Counted from the first letter of the stretch, positions 23,671-32,653 are shown. The stretch is 64,000 nt of DNA from Flavobacterium quisquiliarum (GCF_019308285.1 NZ_WWEM01000039.1:124001-188000), one strand, 5' to 3'. The notes: generated from the letters alone by a model not told the origin. Translations and numbers: made by a program.

Positions 23671-24782
23671 TATATTAAATCTGCTAATTCTGTTCCTATT
23701 AAACTGCCTATTGCCACTCCCATTCCGCCTAAACGCACTCCACAAAACACGTTTTCAGACAGTTGAGTTACAACAGGATTTTTACTATTTCCGATTCCCA
23801 TAATGCCACTCCAACGGTGTGCAATCTGAAAATCCTGATTTGGTAAAATTACATTTTTCAGTAAATCTTCCAATTTATTTTGAATAATTTTCGTCTGACC
23901 AAATTCAGTTGTCGTTTCACCTTCAAAATCTAGGTTTCTTCCTCCGCCTAATAAAATTCGATCATTTATATTTCTAAAATAATAATACCCTTTATCTAAA
24001 TGAAACGTTCCTTTTATGTCTAAATTATGAATCGGTTCTGTAATTAAAACCTGTGCTCGGGCTGGTTTAACTGCTCCATTTGTGAGAGATCCGGCAAAAC
24101 CATTTGTAGCAAAAAGCAGTTTTTGGGTTTTAAAACTAAAATCATTTAGAACTACTTCAGCATGATTTCCTGCATCTGCGTAAGAGGTTACGGTTTGCTG
24201 ATTGAGAATTAAAATATTCTCTGAAACTGCTTGTCTTAGTAATTCCTGCATCATATTTCCGGTATCAATTTGTGCTTCAAACGGATTAAAAATTAAATAA
24301 TCCTGAACATTTCCAAATCCAAATCGGTCTGTTTCTTTGGTAAAAACATCTGTTTTAAAAAGTGGTTTTAAGATTTCGTTGATAAACGGCATTCTCGAAA
24401 TACATTCATTAAACCCGAATTCATCTTCTTTCAAAAACAATTCATAGCCACCATGAGGTTTAAAATCTATTGCCGAATCTCCAAGTTTTTTTCGAAGCAA
24501 CTGCAAACCTTTCCATCGTTTTTCAATCAGAGTTACAACATCTTCTTCTGAATGTGTTTTTAAATCTTCCAAAATTTCAGAAAGACTCCCGAAACAGGCA
24601 AAACCGGCATTTTTGGTACTCGCACCTTGCGGCAACATACCTCTTTCTAAAACCAGAATTTTAGCTGCTGGAAATCTTTCGCGTAAGCGCAAAGCAGTAT
24701 GCAGACCAACAATGCCACTTCCTACGATAGTGTAATCTACATTCGTGAACCAGTTTTTTAATTCCCAATAACTTAATTCCAT
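23670..24782 (-). CDS. FAD-dependent oxidoreductase (DAO family)
   Basis: 370 residues with an N-terminal FAD-binding Rossmann motif, VDYTIVGSGIVGLHTALRLRE, then VLERGMLPQGASTKNAGFACFGS, typical of glycine or D-amino-acid oxidase/DadA-like enzymes, and a C-terminal FAD closing segment, HRWSGIMGIGNSKNP ... GVRLGGMGVAIGS. The substrate is unknown; family members oxidise secondary amines or D-amino acids. It is cytoplasmic. It is the first gene of the mtgA/LpxR cluster and is transcribed divergently from the S9 peptidase. The start is supported by the downstream Rossmann spacing. Confidence 0.88.
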   Translation of the reverse strand: MELSYWELKNWFTNVDYTIVGSGIVGLHTALRLRERFPAAKILVLERGMLPQGASTKNAGFACFGSLSEILEDLKTHSEEDVVTLIEKRWKGLQLLRKKLGDSAIDFKPHGGYELFLKEDEFGFNECISRMPFINEILKPLFKTDVFTKETDRFGFGNVQDYLIFNPFEAQIDTGNMMQELLRQAVSENILILNQQTVTSYADAGNHAEVVLNDFSFKTQKLLFATNGFAGSLTNGAVKPARAQVLITEPIHNLDIKGTFHLDKGYYYFRNINDRILLGGGRNLDFEGETTTEFGQTKIIQNKLEDLLKNVILPNQDFQIAHRWSGIMGIGNSKNPVVTQLSENVFCGVRLGGMGVAIGSLIGTELADLI

Positions 24783-24810
24783 TTTTAGAGTTTTTTATAA
24801 AAATAATGAT

Positions 24811-24888
24811 TTTTTTCCGCCACGAATTCACGAATTATATTTTGATAATCTTTGTGAATAAAAATTTGTGAATTCGTGGCGAAAAAAA
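24811..24888. repeat. 78 bp inverted repeat (CCACGAATTCACGAATT type)
   Basis: Left arm 24811-24836 and right arm 24863-24888 are reverse complements over 26 bases with two mismatches; the core is CGCCACGAATTCAC. One arm of the same sequence occurs before hopJ (about 2680-2699). It lies between two divergent genes and could form a strong hairpin. Confidence 0.75.
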
Positions 24889-24995
24889 ATATCGCAGGTA
24901 AGTTTAGAATTTTAACAATAATTGGGATTTGGAATTTAACTAATTGGATTTTAATTGTTGTATTTTTAGCGCCACAAAAAATAGAATAATTGATT

Positions 24996-26897
24996 ATGAA
25001 AAAAGTAGTATTAACAACCTTAATAATGATGAGTTTAAACGCTATCGGACAGAATGTAATGTCGCCGGAATTGTTATGGAAATTAGGAAGAGTAACACCT
25101 CTTGGCATTTCTAAAGATGCAAAAAATGTTGTTTTTAAAGTTTCTACACCTTCTGTTGAAGAAAATAAATCGTCTTCAAAATTGTATACGATTCCTGTAA
25201 CAGGTGGAAATGCAGTTGAAATTAAAGACACTAAAGACATCTTAACAGACAAAAACATTTCTCCTGACGGAAAATATGTTGTTTATAACGAAGAAGTAAA
25301 AATCGACAAAGTTTTAGGTAAAGATTTTTATCCAAACCTGACAAAATCGGATGCGCAAATCTACGACGGATTAGATTACCGTCATTGGGATACCTGGAAC
25401 GAAGGGAAATTCAACCATGTTTTTTATAAAGAAAATAAAGACGGCGCAAAAGGAATCGATATCTTAAAAGGCGAAACTTTTGATTCTCCGCAAAAACCTT
25501 TCGGTGGTGACGAAGATTATATCTGGTCGCCAGACAGCAAAAGCATTTTGTACGTTTGCAAGAAAAAAGCAGGAACGGCTTATGCTATTTCTACCAATAC
25601 CGATATTTATGAGTACAATTTGGAAACTCAAAAAACGGTTAATAAAACAGATGGTAATTTAGGTTACGATACAGCGCCACAATTTTCTCCAACAGGAAAT
25701 TTAACTTGGTTGCAAATGAAACGTGACGGTTATGAGTCTGATAAAAATGATATTATTGTTGAGTTTAAAGGAATGAAACAAAACTTAACAGCAAACTGGG
25801 ACGGAACTGTAGATAATTTTATCTGGAGCAAAGACGGAAAAACAGTATTTTTTGTAGCGCCAATTGATGGTACAAAACAAATTTTTTCGGTTAATTTTCC
25901 TGGCTTGACTAAAATCGCAATCAATGTTCAGCAATTGACAAAAGGAGATTTTGACGTAAATGATTTAGTTGGATTTGCCGGAGATGATATCATCGTGACT
26001 AGAACAGACATGAATCATGCTGGCGAAATTTTTTCTTTTAATTTAAAGAAAAACACTTGGAAACAACTTTCTAATGTAAATACTGAAACGTACAAATCTC
26101 TAACATTAAGCAAAACAGAAAGACGTTACGTTACCACAACCGACGGCAAAAAAATGTTGGTTTGGGTAATTTTACCTCCAAATTTTGATGCTTCAAAAAA
26201 ATATCCAACTTTATTATACTGCCAAGGCGGCCCGCAAAGCGCATTGACACAATCGTATTCTTTCCGTTGGAATTTCTCATTAATGGCTGCTAAAGGTTAT
26301 GTAGTCGTTGCGCCAAATCGCCGTGGAATGCCAGGACATGGTGTAGAATGGAACGAGCAAATCAGTAAAGATTGGGGTGGACAAGTTATGGACGATTACC
26401 TTTCTGCAATTGATGATGTTGCTAAAGAAAGTTATGTTGACAAAAGCCGTTTAGGTTGCGTTGGAGCGAGCTATGGAGGATATTCTGTATTCTACTTAGC
26501 TGGAATTCATAAAAACCGTTTCAAAACTTTCATTGCTCACGATGGAGTTTTCAATACCGTTTCGATGTTAGGAACAACTGAAGAAGTTTTCTTTAACAAC
26601 TGGGATTTTGGAGGTGCATATTGGGAAAAAGATAATGCTGTTGCTCAAAAAGCCTACACCACTTTCAACCCTGCAACTTTGGTTCAGAACTGGAACCGAC
26701 CTATTTTGATTTTCCAAGGCGGAAAAGATTTCCGTGTGCCAATCGGACAAGGACAAGAAGCTTTTCAGGCTGCGCAGTTAAGAGGAATCAAAAGCCGATT
26801 TGTATATTTCCCAGAAGAAAATCACTGGGTTTTAAAACCTCAAAATGCTCAGGTTTGGCAAGGTGAGTTTTTCAAATGGTTAAGCGAAACATTATAA
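24996..26897 (+). CDS. Secreted S9 family prolyl oligopeptidase-like serine peptidase
   Basis: 633 residues from the second of two adjacent ATG codons (24990 or 24996), both before a signal peptide MKKVVLTTLIMMSLNAIGQ. An N-terminal seven-bladed beta-propeller (about 30-370) is followed by the catalytic alpha/beta-hydrolase domain: LYCQGGPQSALTQSY (oxyanion region), the nucleophile Ser492 in GASYGGYSVFY, Asp in FQGGKDFRVP and His in PEENHWVL. This is the dipeptidyl peptidase IV/acylaminoacyl peptidase layout. It probably trims peptides in the periplasm. It has its own transcription unit ending at the hairpin 26918-26954. Confidence 0.93.
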   Translation: MKKVVLTTLIMMSLNAIGQNVMSPELLWKLGRVTPLGISKDAKNVVFKVSTPSVEENKSSSKLYTIPVTGGNAVEIKDTKDILTDKNISPDGKYVVYNEEVKIDKVLGKDFYPNLTKSDAQIYDGLDYRHWDTWNEGKFNHVFYKENKDGAKGIDILKGETFDSPQKPFGGDEDYIWSPDSKSILYVCKKKAGTAYAISTNTDIYEYNLETQKTVNKTDGNLGYDTAPQFSPTGNLTWLQMKRDGYESDKNDIIVEFKGMKQNLTANWDGTVDNFIWSKDGKTVFFVAPIDGTKQIFSVNFPGLTKIAINVQQLTKGDFDVNDLVGFAGDDIIVTRTDMNHAGEIFSFNLKKNTWKQLSNVNTETYKSLTLSKTERRYVTTTDGKKMLVWVILPPNFDASKKYPTLLYCQGGPQSALTQSYSFRWNFSLMAAKGYVVVAPNRRGMPGHGVEWNEQISKDWGGQVMDDYLSAIDDVAKESYVDKSRLGCVGASYGGYSVFYLAGIHKNRFKTFIAHDGVFNTVSMLGTTEEVFFNNWDFGGAYWEKDNAVAQKAYTTFNPATLVQNWNRPILIFQGGKDFRVPIGQGQEAFQAAQLRGIKSRFVYFPEENHWVLKPQNAQVWQGEFFKWLSETL

Positions 26898-26917
26898 TCG
26901 TTAAAAAATTATAAATA

Positions 26918-26954
26918 ACAGCCGTAGATTTTACATAATCTACGGCTGTTTTGC
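26918..26954 (+). terminator. Terminator of the S9 peptidase
   Basis: A 13 bp perfect stem ACAGCCGTAGATT/AATCTACGGCTGT with loop TTACAT, followed by TTTTGCTTT. Confidence 0.9.
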
Positions 26955-27077
26955 TTTATACACCTTACAATTATATAACATTATCAGTAGTTTCACTGTT
27001 CTTAAAACAGATTTTTTTAGATAAATTGCAGGACATTATAATATTCCCAAATTTCCCCAAAAACCTTTCAGTAAAAT

Positions 27078-29513
27078 ATGGAGACCAAAAAAAGTTACAC
27101 CGCACTTAAAGTTTTATTCAGCTATGTTGCTTTATTGGCTTTGGTCGTAACCGTCGGATGGTTTTTGTATTCGGAAAATGTCGTTTATAACAAACTGGAA
27201 GATAAAATTGCTTTCGAAAAGACCAAAATCCTTAAAGTCAGTAAACTTTTTTCTAATGTTTACAAAACGGAAAGTTTAGCGCGACAAACCATTCAAAGCA
27301 ATTCTGAAAAAGATTTTAAAAATTATTTGATTGAAACCGATTCGCTTCGTCTTCGTCTTGATACTCTAAAACAAATTGTTACTACAGAATATCAGAAAAC
27401 ACTTTTAGACAGTGTGACTTTTCTTTTGTCTGAAAAGACCAAAAACATCAAGCAATTAAAAGAAATCAAGAATAAAGCAGACGACGAAACTTCGGTTAAT
27501 AATGCGATTGACGAAATCACAAAAATGGAGTTTAACCTGAGAAAACTCGAACTGCAGGATTTTACAAAAAACCCAAATCAGTTAGGAAGTTATCAGCGAA
27601 GTGTTCTGCAACGCTATGTTGATTATTTAAACTCCAATATTCCGGATGACAGCACCAATACGCTGAGCAAAAAAGCTTCTGATTCTATTTTGGCGAATTC
27701 TAAAAAACTCTTAAGTACCGTAAAATTAAAAGCCGAAAAGAAAAAAGAATCTTTGAATTTTGAAGAAAATAAATTGCTTCAGAACGAAATGGCAATTTCT
27801 GATCAATTAAGAAAAGTACTTCGAATTATTGAACGAGAAATCATCATCAATTCGATCAAAAATAATTCATTAAAAGAAAAATCTTTAAAAAGAGTCAACG
27901 AAATTGTAACTGCTTCTGCTGTTATCGGTTTATTGTTAACTGTATTTTTCTCTATTTTGATTGTGAGTGATTATTCTAAATCTCAGGTCTATAAAAAACA
28001 GTTAGAAATAGCCAATTTCAAGACCAAAAATCTGCTTAAAAGCCGAGAACAATTAATCTCTACGGTAAGCCACGATTTAAAAACGCCTTTGAGCACCATT
28101 GTGGGATATTCTGAACTTTTAGGCAATTCAGATGTGAATACTAAGCAGTCTTATTTTATCAAAAACATCAAAAATTCATCTGAGTATATTACACAGCTGG
28201 TTCAGGATTTATTAGACTTCTCACAAATTGAGGCCGGAAAAATTTCGATTGAAAAAGTTCCGTTTTTACTTCCTGAAATCATTGAAGATGTTGCCCAAAA
28301 TATCCAGACTGTTTACAAGCAAAAAGATATTGATCTTATTATTAATGTTGATGAAAAATTTCAGAAACGCATCGTTGGTGATCCATTTCGATTAAAACAA
28401 ATTCTGACCAACATTATCGGAAATGCTTATAAGTTTACAGAACAAGGTCATATCCGAATTGCTGCTTATGCGGATGAAGAGGACACTTTTACTATCTCTA
28501 TTCAAGATACTGGAATAGGAATTGAAAAAGCCAATCAGAAATTAGTTTTTGAAGAGTTTGCCCAAGCGAATGAAAACATTGAAAAAACATATGGAGGCAC
28601 TGGTTTAGGATTATCTATCTGTAAAAAAATTATTTCTATTTTGGGTGGCAGTTTAAGCTTGGATAGTATTTTTGGAAAAGGAAGTACTTTTACAATTCAA
28701 CTGCCTTTATTTTTTGATAATAGTCAGCCTGTTCAAAATGAGGCCATAAGCAAACCTCTGAAAAACAGCAAAAAACAGACTTTTATTGTAGTTGATGACG
28801 ACATCAATCTTTTGAACTTAACCAGCGGTGTTTTAAAACAAGAACAACATCAAGTTTATTCTTTCACTAATCCTTTGAAAGCACTAGAAACCATTCAAAA
28901 TACGCATTTTGATTTTGTGATTACTGACATTCAGATGCCGGAAATCGATGGTTTTATGTTTTTAGAAAAGCTAAAAGAACTCCCGGAAACTACTTTCAAA
29001 AACCAGCCTGTTATTGCACTTACCGGACGAACTGATTTAGATCTTTCGGTTTACAAAAATGCTGGATTTACAACGGTTGTCAAAAAACCTTATTCGCCAA
29101 AAATTTTACTAGAAACTATCCAGCACATTTTGGATCATGAAGAAATTCCTGTTGCAGAAACAATAGAAAATGATGAAGATAGTGCTTCTCAGATGTATTC
29201 GTTAGAAACTCTAAAGGACTTTCTAGGTCAGGACGATTCTGCTTTAAAAGAAGTTTTAAAATCTTTTATAGAAAACACTCATGATAATTTAAATCTTCTG
29301 AAAACAGCAGTAAGCGATACTAACCACGATGAAATAAAATCAATTTCGCACCGAATTGCTCCAATGTTCAGACAAATTCAGGCAAAAGAAATTGGAGAAA
29401 TTTTAAAGACTTTGGAAAAAGAAGATTTAAATACGCTTGACATTAAAAGTATTTATTCTGATTTAGAACAAAAAGTTATTGTTCTTTTTGAAGCATTAAA
29501 ACAGGAAATATAA
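27078..29513 (+). CDS. Hybrid sensor histidine kinase with receiver and Hpt domains
   Basis: 811 residues, inner-membrane sensor and multi-step phosphorelay protein. It has a transmembrane helix at about 12-30, a helical periplasmic sensor of about 240 residues, and a second helix at about 276-298. The HisKA domain has phospho-acceptor His332 in STVSHDLKTPLS. The HATPase shows its N box (NIIGNAYKFTEQG), G1 (DTGIGIE) and G2 (YGGTGLGLSICKK). The receiver domain has Asp617 in VITDIQMPEIDG. A C-terminal Hpt domain has His758 in SISHRIAPMFRQI. It is convergent with the sigma-54 response regulator gene, its likely partner. The signal is unknown. Confidence 0.94.
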   Translation: METKKSYTALKVLFSYVALLALVVTVGWFLYSENVVYNKLEDKIAFEKTKILKVSKLFSNVYKTESLARQTIQSNSEKDFKNYLIETDSLRLRLDTLKQIVTTEYQKTLLDSVTFLLSEKTKNIKQLKEIKNKADDETSVNNAIDEITKMEFNLRKLELQDFTKNPNQLGSYQRSVLQRYVDYLNSNIPDDSTNTLSKKASDSILANSKKLLSTVKLKAEKKKESLNFEENKLLQNEMAISDQLRKVLRIIEREIIINSIKNNSLKEKSLKRVNEIVTASAVIGLLLTVFFSILIVSDYSKSQVYKKQLEIANFKTKNLLKSREQLISTVSHDLKTPLSTIVGYSELLGNSDVNTKQSYFIKNIKNSSEYITQLVQDLLDFSQIEAGKISIEKVPFLLPEIIEDVAQNIQTVYKQKDIDLIINVDEKFQKRIVGDPFRLKQILTNIIGNAYKFTEQGHIRIAAYADEEDTFTISIQDTGIGIEKANQKLVFEEFAQANENIEKTYGGTGLGLSICKKIISILGGSLSLDSIFGKGSTFTIQLPLFFDNSQPVQNEAISKPLKNSKKQTFIVVDDDINLLNLTSGVLKQEQHQVYSFTNPLKALETIQNTHFDFVITDIQMPEIDGFMFLEKLKELPETTFKNQPVIALTGRTDLDLSVYKNAGFTTVVKKPYSPKILLETIQHILDHEEIPVAETIENDEDSASQMYSLETLKDFLGQDDSALKEVLKSFIENTHDNLNLLKTAVSDTNHDEIKSISHRIAPMFRQIQAKEIGEILKTLEKEDLNTLDIKSIYSDLEQKVIVLFEALKQEI

Positions 29514-29522
29514 AAAAAGAAA

Positions 29523-29546
29523 AAGCGCTTCAAATAAAGCGCTTTA
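29523..29546. terminator. Bidirectional terminator between kinase and response regulator genes
   Basis: The stem AAAGCGCTT/AAGCGCTTT with a short A-rich loop lies between the converging genes. A runs on one side and T runs on the other could serve both strands. It overlaps or touches the end of the regulator frame. Confidence 0.65.
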
Positions 29547-30911
29547 TTCTAATTCTATATTGTATTGTTTCAATTTGTTGTAAAGTGTTTTTCGGGTAAT
29601 TTTCAGAAGCTTGGCTGCTTCAGACTTATTATTCTGCGCTTTCGATAAAGCATGAATAATAGCTTCTTTTTCATTTTCAGACAATGAAAAACTACCACTC
29701 GCTGCTGACTGCTTTTGAATTTGAAAGAATTCTGCCGGAAGCACATCACTTTCTATAAAATCGCCTCTAGATAAAAGAGTCGAACGTTTTACACAGTTTT
29801 GTAATTCACGTAAATTTCCTGGCCAACTATAATTTTGAAAAATCGAAACCACTTCTGGCGAAAATCCAATGATCTCTTTATTCAATTGTTCGTTGGCTTT
29901 TTCAAGGAAATAATCGGCAAAAACCATTAAATCTTCGTCTCGGTCTTTTAGAGATGGAGACTGAATCGAAAACTCATTAATTCTATGGTATAAATCCTCT
30001 CTAAAATCGCCATTTTTTACCGCCTCGCGTAAATCTTCATTCGTAGCTGTAATAATGCGTATATCAACGTTTATTTCTTTATTGCTTCCAACGGGCTTAA
30101 TTTTTCTTTCCTGAAGCGCTCGCAACAACTGAATTTGGTTTTCGTATGAAAGATTTCCAATTTCATCCAAAAATAAAGTTCCGCCATTTGCCGCTTCAAA
30201 ATAACCCATTTTATCACTTATTGCTCCAGTAAAAGAACCTTTTAAGTGACCAAAAAATTCGCTTGCTGCCAATTCTTTTGGAATTGCGCCGCAATCGACC
30301 GCAATAAAATTATTATTTTTTCTCTGGCTCTGCTGATGGATGCTTTTGGCAATGATTTCTTTCCCTGTGCCACTTTCGCCAATAATTAAAACCGACATAT
30401 CTGTTGGACTTACCAATTGAATATGATCCCAAAGTTTTTTAGAAGCAACCGAAATTCCTCTCACGAATTCATTTTCAGGAGAAGAAGCTGTTTTCTTTAC
30501 TGCTTTTTTCTTTTTAGCAGGAGCTTCTGTTTCTTCTTGCTGTTCTTCTTTTGGAGCCTGCAATGCATTAGTAATCACAAGCAAAACCTCGTCAGGATTG
30601 AAAGGTTTCGAGATATAATCGGCTGCACCATTTTTTATGGCTTTAACTGCAGTATTAACATCAGAGTAACCTGTCATTAAAATAACAGGAATATGTGGGT
30701 ATTCGTTTTTAAATTCAGACATCAAACCAATACCGTCAGAATCAGGTAAGCGAAGGTCAGTCAAAATCAAATCAAAAGATTCGTTTTTAACCGCAGTACG
30801 TGCTTCTGCAGCAGAGAAAGCAATCGTTACATCAAACATTTTTTTAATTAGAAATTTTTCTAATAATTTACAAAACGCGATGTCATCTTCTATCAATAAT
30901 ATCTTGGGCAT
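29544..30911 (-). CDS. Sigma-54-dependent response regulator (NtrC family)
   Basis: 455 residues. The receiver domain (1-120) has phospho-acceptor Asp52 in LILTDLRLPDSDG, Thr80 and Lys102 in SKPF. A charged linker rich in Glu, Gln and Lys follows (121-147), then the AAA+ domain with Walker A GESGTGKE (178-185), the sigma-54 contact loop as GSFTGA (225-230) instead of the usual GAFTGA, and Walker B GGTLFLDE (243-250). A Fis-type helix-turn-helix is at the end (NKSEAAKLLKITRKTLYNKL). It should activate a sigma-54 promoter. Its neighbours, the hybrid kinase and the PepSY-like array on the same strand, suggest the array as a target. Confidence 0.95.
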   Translation of the reverse strand: MPKILLIEDDIAFCKLLEKFLIKKMFDVTIAFSAAEARTAVKNESFDLILTDLRLPDSDGIGLMSEFKNEYPHIPVILMTGYSDVNTAVKAIKNGAADYISKPFNPDEVLLVITNALQAPKEEQQEETEAPAKKKKAVKKTASSPENEFVRGISVASKKLWDHIQLVSPTDMSVLIIGESGTGKEIIAKSIHQQSQRKNNNFIAVDCGAIPKELAASEFFGHLKGSFTGAISDKMGYFEAANGGTLFLDEIGNLSYENQIQLLRALQERKIKPVGSNKEINVDIRIITATNEDLREAVKNGDFREDLYHRINEFSIQSPSLKDRDEDLMVFADYFLEKANEQLNKEIIGFSPEVVSIFQNYSWPGNLRELQNCVKRSTLLSRGDFIESDVLPAEFFQIQKQSAASGSFSLSENEKEAIIHALSKAQNNKSEAAKLLKITRKTLYNKLKQYNIELE

Positions 30912-30980
30912 TTGCTTTTAGGGAGTTTTTTGCTAAAATAAGACTATTAAAATTGGATTTTCACAAAATTATGCAAAAAA

Positions 30981-31009
30981 AAAAGAGATTGCACGACGCA
31001 ATCTCTTTT
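30981..31009 (-). terminator. Terminator of the PepSY-like array
   Basis: A 12 bp stem AAAAGAGATTGC/GCAATCTCTTTT with loop ACGAC. On the minus strand it is followed by a run of T (the A-run at about 30975-30984). It lies after the last gene of the array. Confidence 0.85.
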
Positions 31010-31040
31010 TCACCAAAAACATAAATCTAAATTCACCTAA

Positions 31041-31337
31041 TTATATCTTCAACCAGTTACCATTGACATCTGAGTAAACAGTAGCCTTTTGGTCTCCAAC
31101 TGATATTTCTAGTTTGTACTCTTTTTTATCATTTACAAATGCTTTATCCAGTTTTGCTCCCGGATAAGCTGCCTGCAAAGCTGTTTTTACAGCTGCAGGC
31201 ACAGCATCTACAGCAACTTCTGTGTATTCTGACTGAATAACTACAGTCGTTTTAGCATCTTCTGAAACAGGCAATACATTGGCATGAATTGACATTGTTC
31301 CTAGAAGGATAACTGCTGATAAGATTAACTTTTTCAT
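31041..31337 (-). CDS. Secreted PepSY-like protein, array copy 5
   Basis: 98 residues: signal peptide MKKLILSAVILLGTMSIHA, then one PepSY-like (DUF2874-type) domain. The array consensus runs VPAAVKTALQAAYPGAKLDKAF, NDKKEYKLEISVG and a final strand VYSDVNGNWLKI. PepSY-like domains are found in periplasmic proteins; some are thought to inhibit proteases or bind peptides, but no function is proven for these small secreted forms. It is the last and most terminator-proximal of five tandem paralogues. Confidence 0.85.
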   Translation of the reverse strand: MKKLILSAVILLGTMSIHANVLPVSEDAKTTVVIQSEYTEVAVDAVPAAVKTALQAAYPGAKLDKAFVNDKKEYKLEISVGDQKATVYSDVNGNWLKI

Positions 31338-31354
31338 GATGCTGATTTTTTTAA

Positions 31355-31648
31355 TTATTTTTTGATGATATTACCAGAAGCATCTGTAAAAATAGTGTAC
31401 TTCTTGTCTCCGCTTGAAATTTCAAGTTTGTACTCGTTTTTCGCGTTTTTATAAGCTTTTTCAAGCTTAGTATTCGGGAAAGATTTTTCAATTGTTGACT
31501 TCACTGCTGCCGGAACGGCGTCTGCAGCTACTTCAGTATATTCATCTTGAATTAGTACTGATTGAGTGATCGAAATCGCTGGAAGAACTGTGGCATTAAC
31601 CGATAAACTTCCTAAAACAATCGCTGCTGATAAAACTAACTTTTTCAT
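31355..31648 (-). CDS. Secreted PepSY-like protein, array copy 4
   Basis: 97 residues, a paralogue of its neighbours with signal peptide MKKLVLSAAIVLGSLSVNA and the domain core VPAAVKSTIEKSFPNTKLEKAYKN, NEYKLEISSG and a terminal FTDASGNIIKK. The separation from copy 5 is 17 bases, which suggests a single transcript. The surface-exposed helix differs from its neighbours (IEKSFPNTKL), so the copies are diverging, while the signal peptide is the most conserved part. Confidence 0.85.
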   Translation of the reverse strand: MKKLVLSAAIVLGSLSVNATVLPAISITQSVLIQDEYTEVAADAVPAAVKSTIEKSFPNTKLEKAYKNAKNEYKLEISSGDKKYTIFTDASGNIIKK

Positions 31649-31665
31649 AATATTTATGGTTTAAA

Positions 31666-31956
31666 TTATTTTTTAAGAATGTTACCAGAAGCGTCTGTAT
31701 AAACGATCGATTTTTCACCACGAACGGTTATCTCAATTTTGTACTCCTTTTTGTCATTTACCCATGCTTTTTCAAGCACTACACCAGGATAAGCTTCGTC
31801 TAAGCCTTTCTTTACAGCTGCCGGAACTCCGTCTACTTCTTTATATCCATCCTGATCATTAACTGTCTGCACCATTGGGTTGGTTGCAGCAGCGGTTTCT
31901 GCGTGCATCGACAAACTGCCTAAAACAATTGCTGCCGATAAGATTAACTTTTTCAT
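31666..31956 (-). CDS. Secreted PepSY-like protein, array copy 3
   Basis: 96 residues with signal peptide MKKLILSAAIVLGSLSMHA. The mature N-terminus (ETAAATNPMVQTVNDQ) is different from the other copies; the domain is VPAAVKKGLDEAYPGVVLEKAWVN, DKKEYKIEITVRGEKSIVYTDASGNILKK. It has one Trp where copies 4 and 5 have Tyr or Phe. It lies 17 bases before copy 4 in the same direction. Confidence 0.85.
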   Translation of the reverse strand: MKKLILSAAIVLGSLSMHAETAAATNPMVQTVNDQDGYKEVDGVPAAVKKGLDEAYPGVVLEKAWVNDKKEYKIEITVRGEKSIVYTDASGNILKK

Positions 31957-31984
31957 AGTAATAGTTTTTTAGGGTTAGATTTAA

Positions 31985-32281
31985 TTATTGTTTAATCCAA
32001 GTTCCGTCTGCGTTAGCAAAAAGATTTCCTGTTTTGTCTCCAACAGTTACTTCAAGCTTATACTCATTTTTAGTATTTTTAAACGCTTTTGTTAGAACTG
32101 CATCTGGATATGCTTTTTTAAGCGCATCTGTAATTGCAGTTGGAACTTCCACTACTTTAATTTCTGTATAATCATCTTGAATAGAGATTGTTTTTACGAT
32201 AGTATTTGAAATTGGCGAAGTTGAAGCAAATGATGTTAAACCTCCCAAAACGATTGCGGCTGATAGAAATAAATTTTTCAT
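31985..32281 (-). CDS. Secreted PepSY-like protein, array copy 2
   Basis: 98 residues. Signal peptide MKNLFLSAAIVLGGLTSFA, domain VPTAITDALKKAYPDAVLTKAFKN, NEYKLEVTVGDKTGNLFANADGTWIKQ. It is much closer to copy 1 (same LFANADGTWIK end and the same mature start pattern) than to copies 3-5, so copies 1 and 2 are probably the product of a recent duplication. The gap to copy 1 is 75 bp, larger than between the others, so an internal promoter is possible. Confidence 0.85.
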   Translation of the reverse strand: MKNLFLSAAIVLGGLTSFASTSPISNTIVKTISIQDDYTEIKVVEVPTAITDALKKAYPDAVLTKAFKNTKNEYKLEVTVGDKTGNLFANADGTWIKQ

Positions 32282-32356
32282 GATAATTATATTTTAATGT
32301 TGTTAATTTGATCTTAGTATTCTTGATCTGGATTTTCACAAAACCTACAATTTAGA

Positions 32357-32653
32357 TTATTTTTTAATCCAAGTTCCGTCTGCATTAGCGAAAAGATTTC
32401 CAACTTTGTCACCAACAGTAACATCAAGTTTATACTCAGATTTTTCGTTTTTATATGCTTTTGTAATTACAGCATCTGGATATGCTTTTTTCAAAGCTTC
32501 AGAAATTGCAGCTGGTAATTCTTCTAGTTTGATTTCAGTGTATTCTTCTTCAACAGAAATCGTTTTTACGATTGTATTGTTTACTTGTGTAGTTGAAGCG
32601 AATGAAGTTAAACTTCCTAAGACAATTGCGGCTGATAAAAATAAATTTTTCAT
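32357..32653 (-). CDS. Secreted PepSY-like protein, array copy 1
   Basis: 98 residues and the first gene of the array. Signal peptide MKNLFLSAAIVLGSLTSFA, then LPAAISEALKKAYPDAVITKAYKN, SEYKLDVTVGDKVGNLFANADGTWIKK. It follows a leader of about 50 bases downstream of a sigma-54-like element at 32716-32734 and the TTACACACC repeats further up. The first position makes it the best indicator of regulation of the array. Confidence 0.87.
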   Translation of the reverse strand: MKNLFLSAAIVLGSLTSFASTTQVNNTIVKTISVEEEYTEIKLEELPAAISEALKKAYPDAVITKAYKNEKSEYKLDVTVGDKVGNLFANADGTWIKK

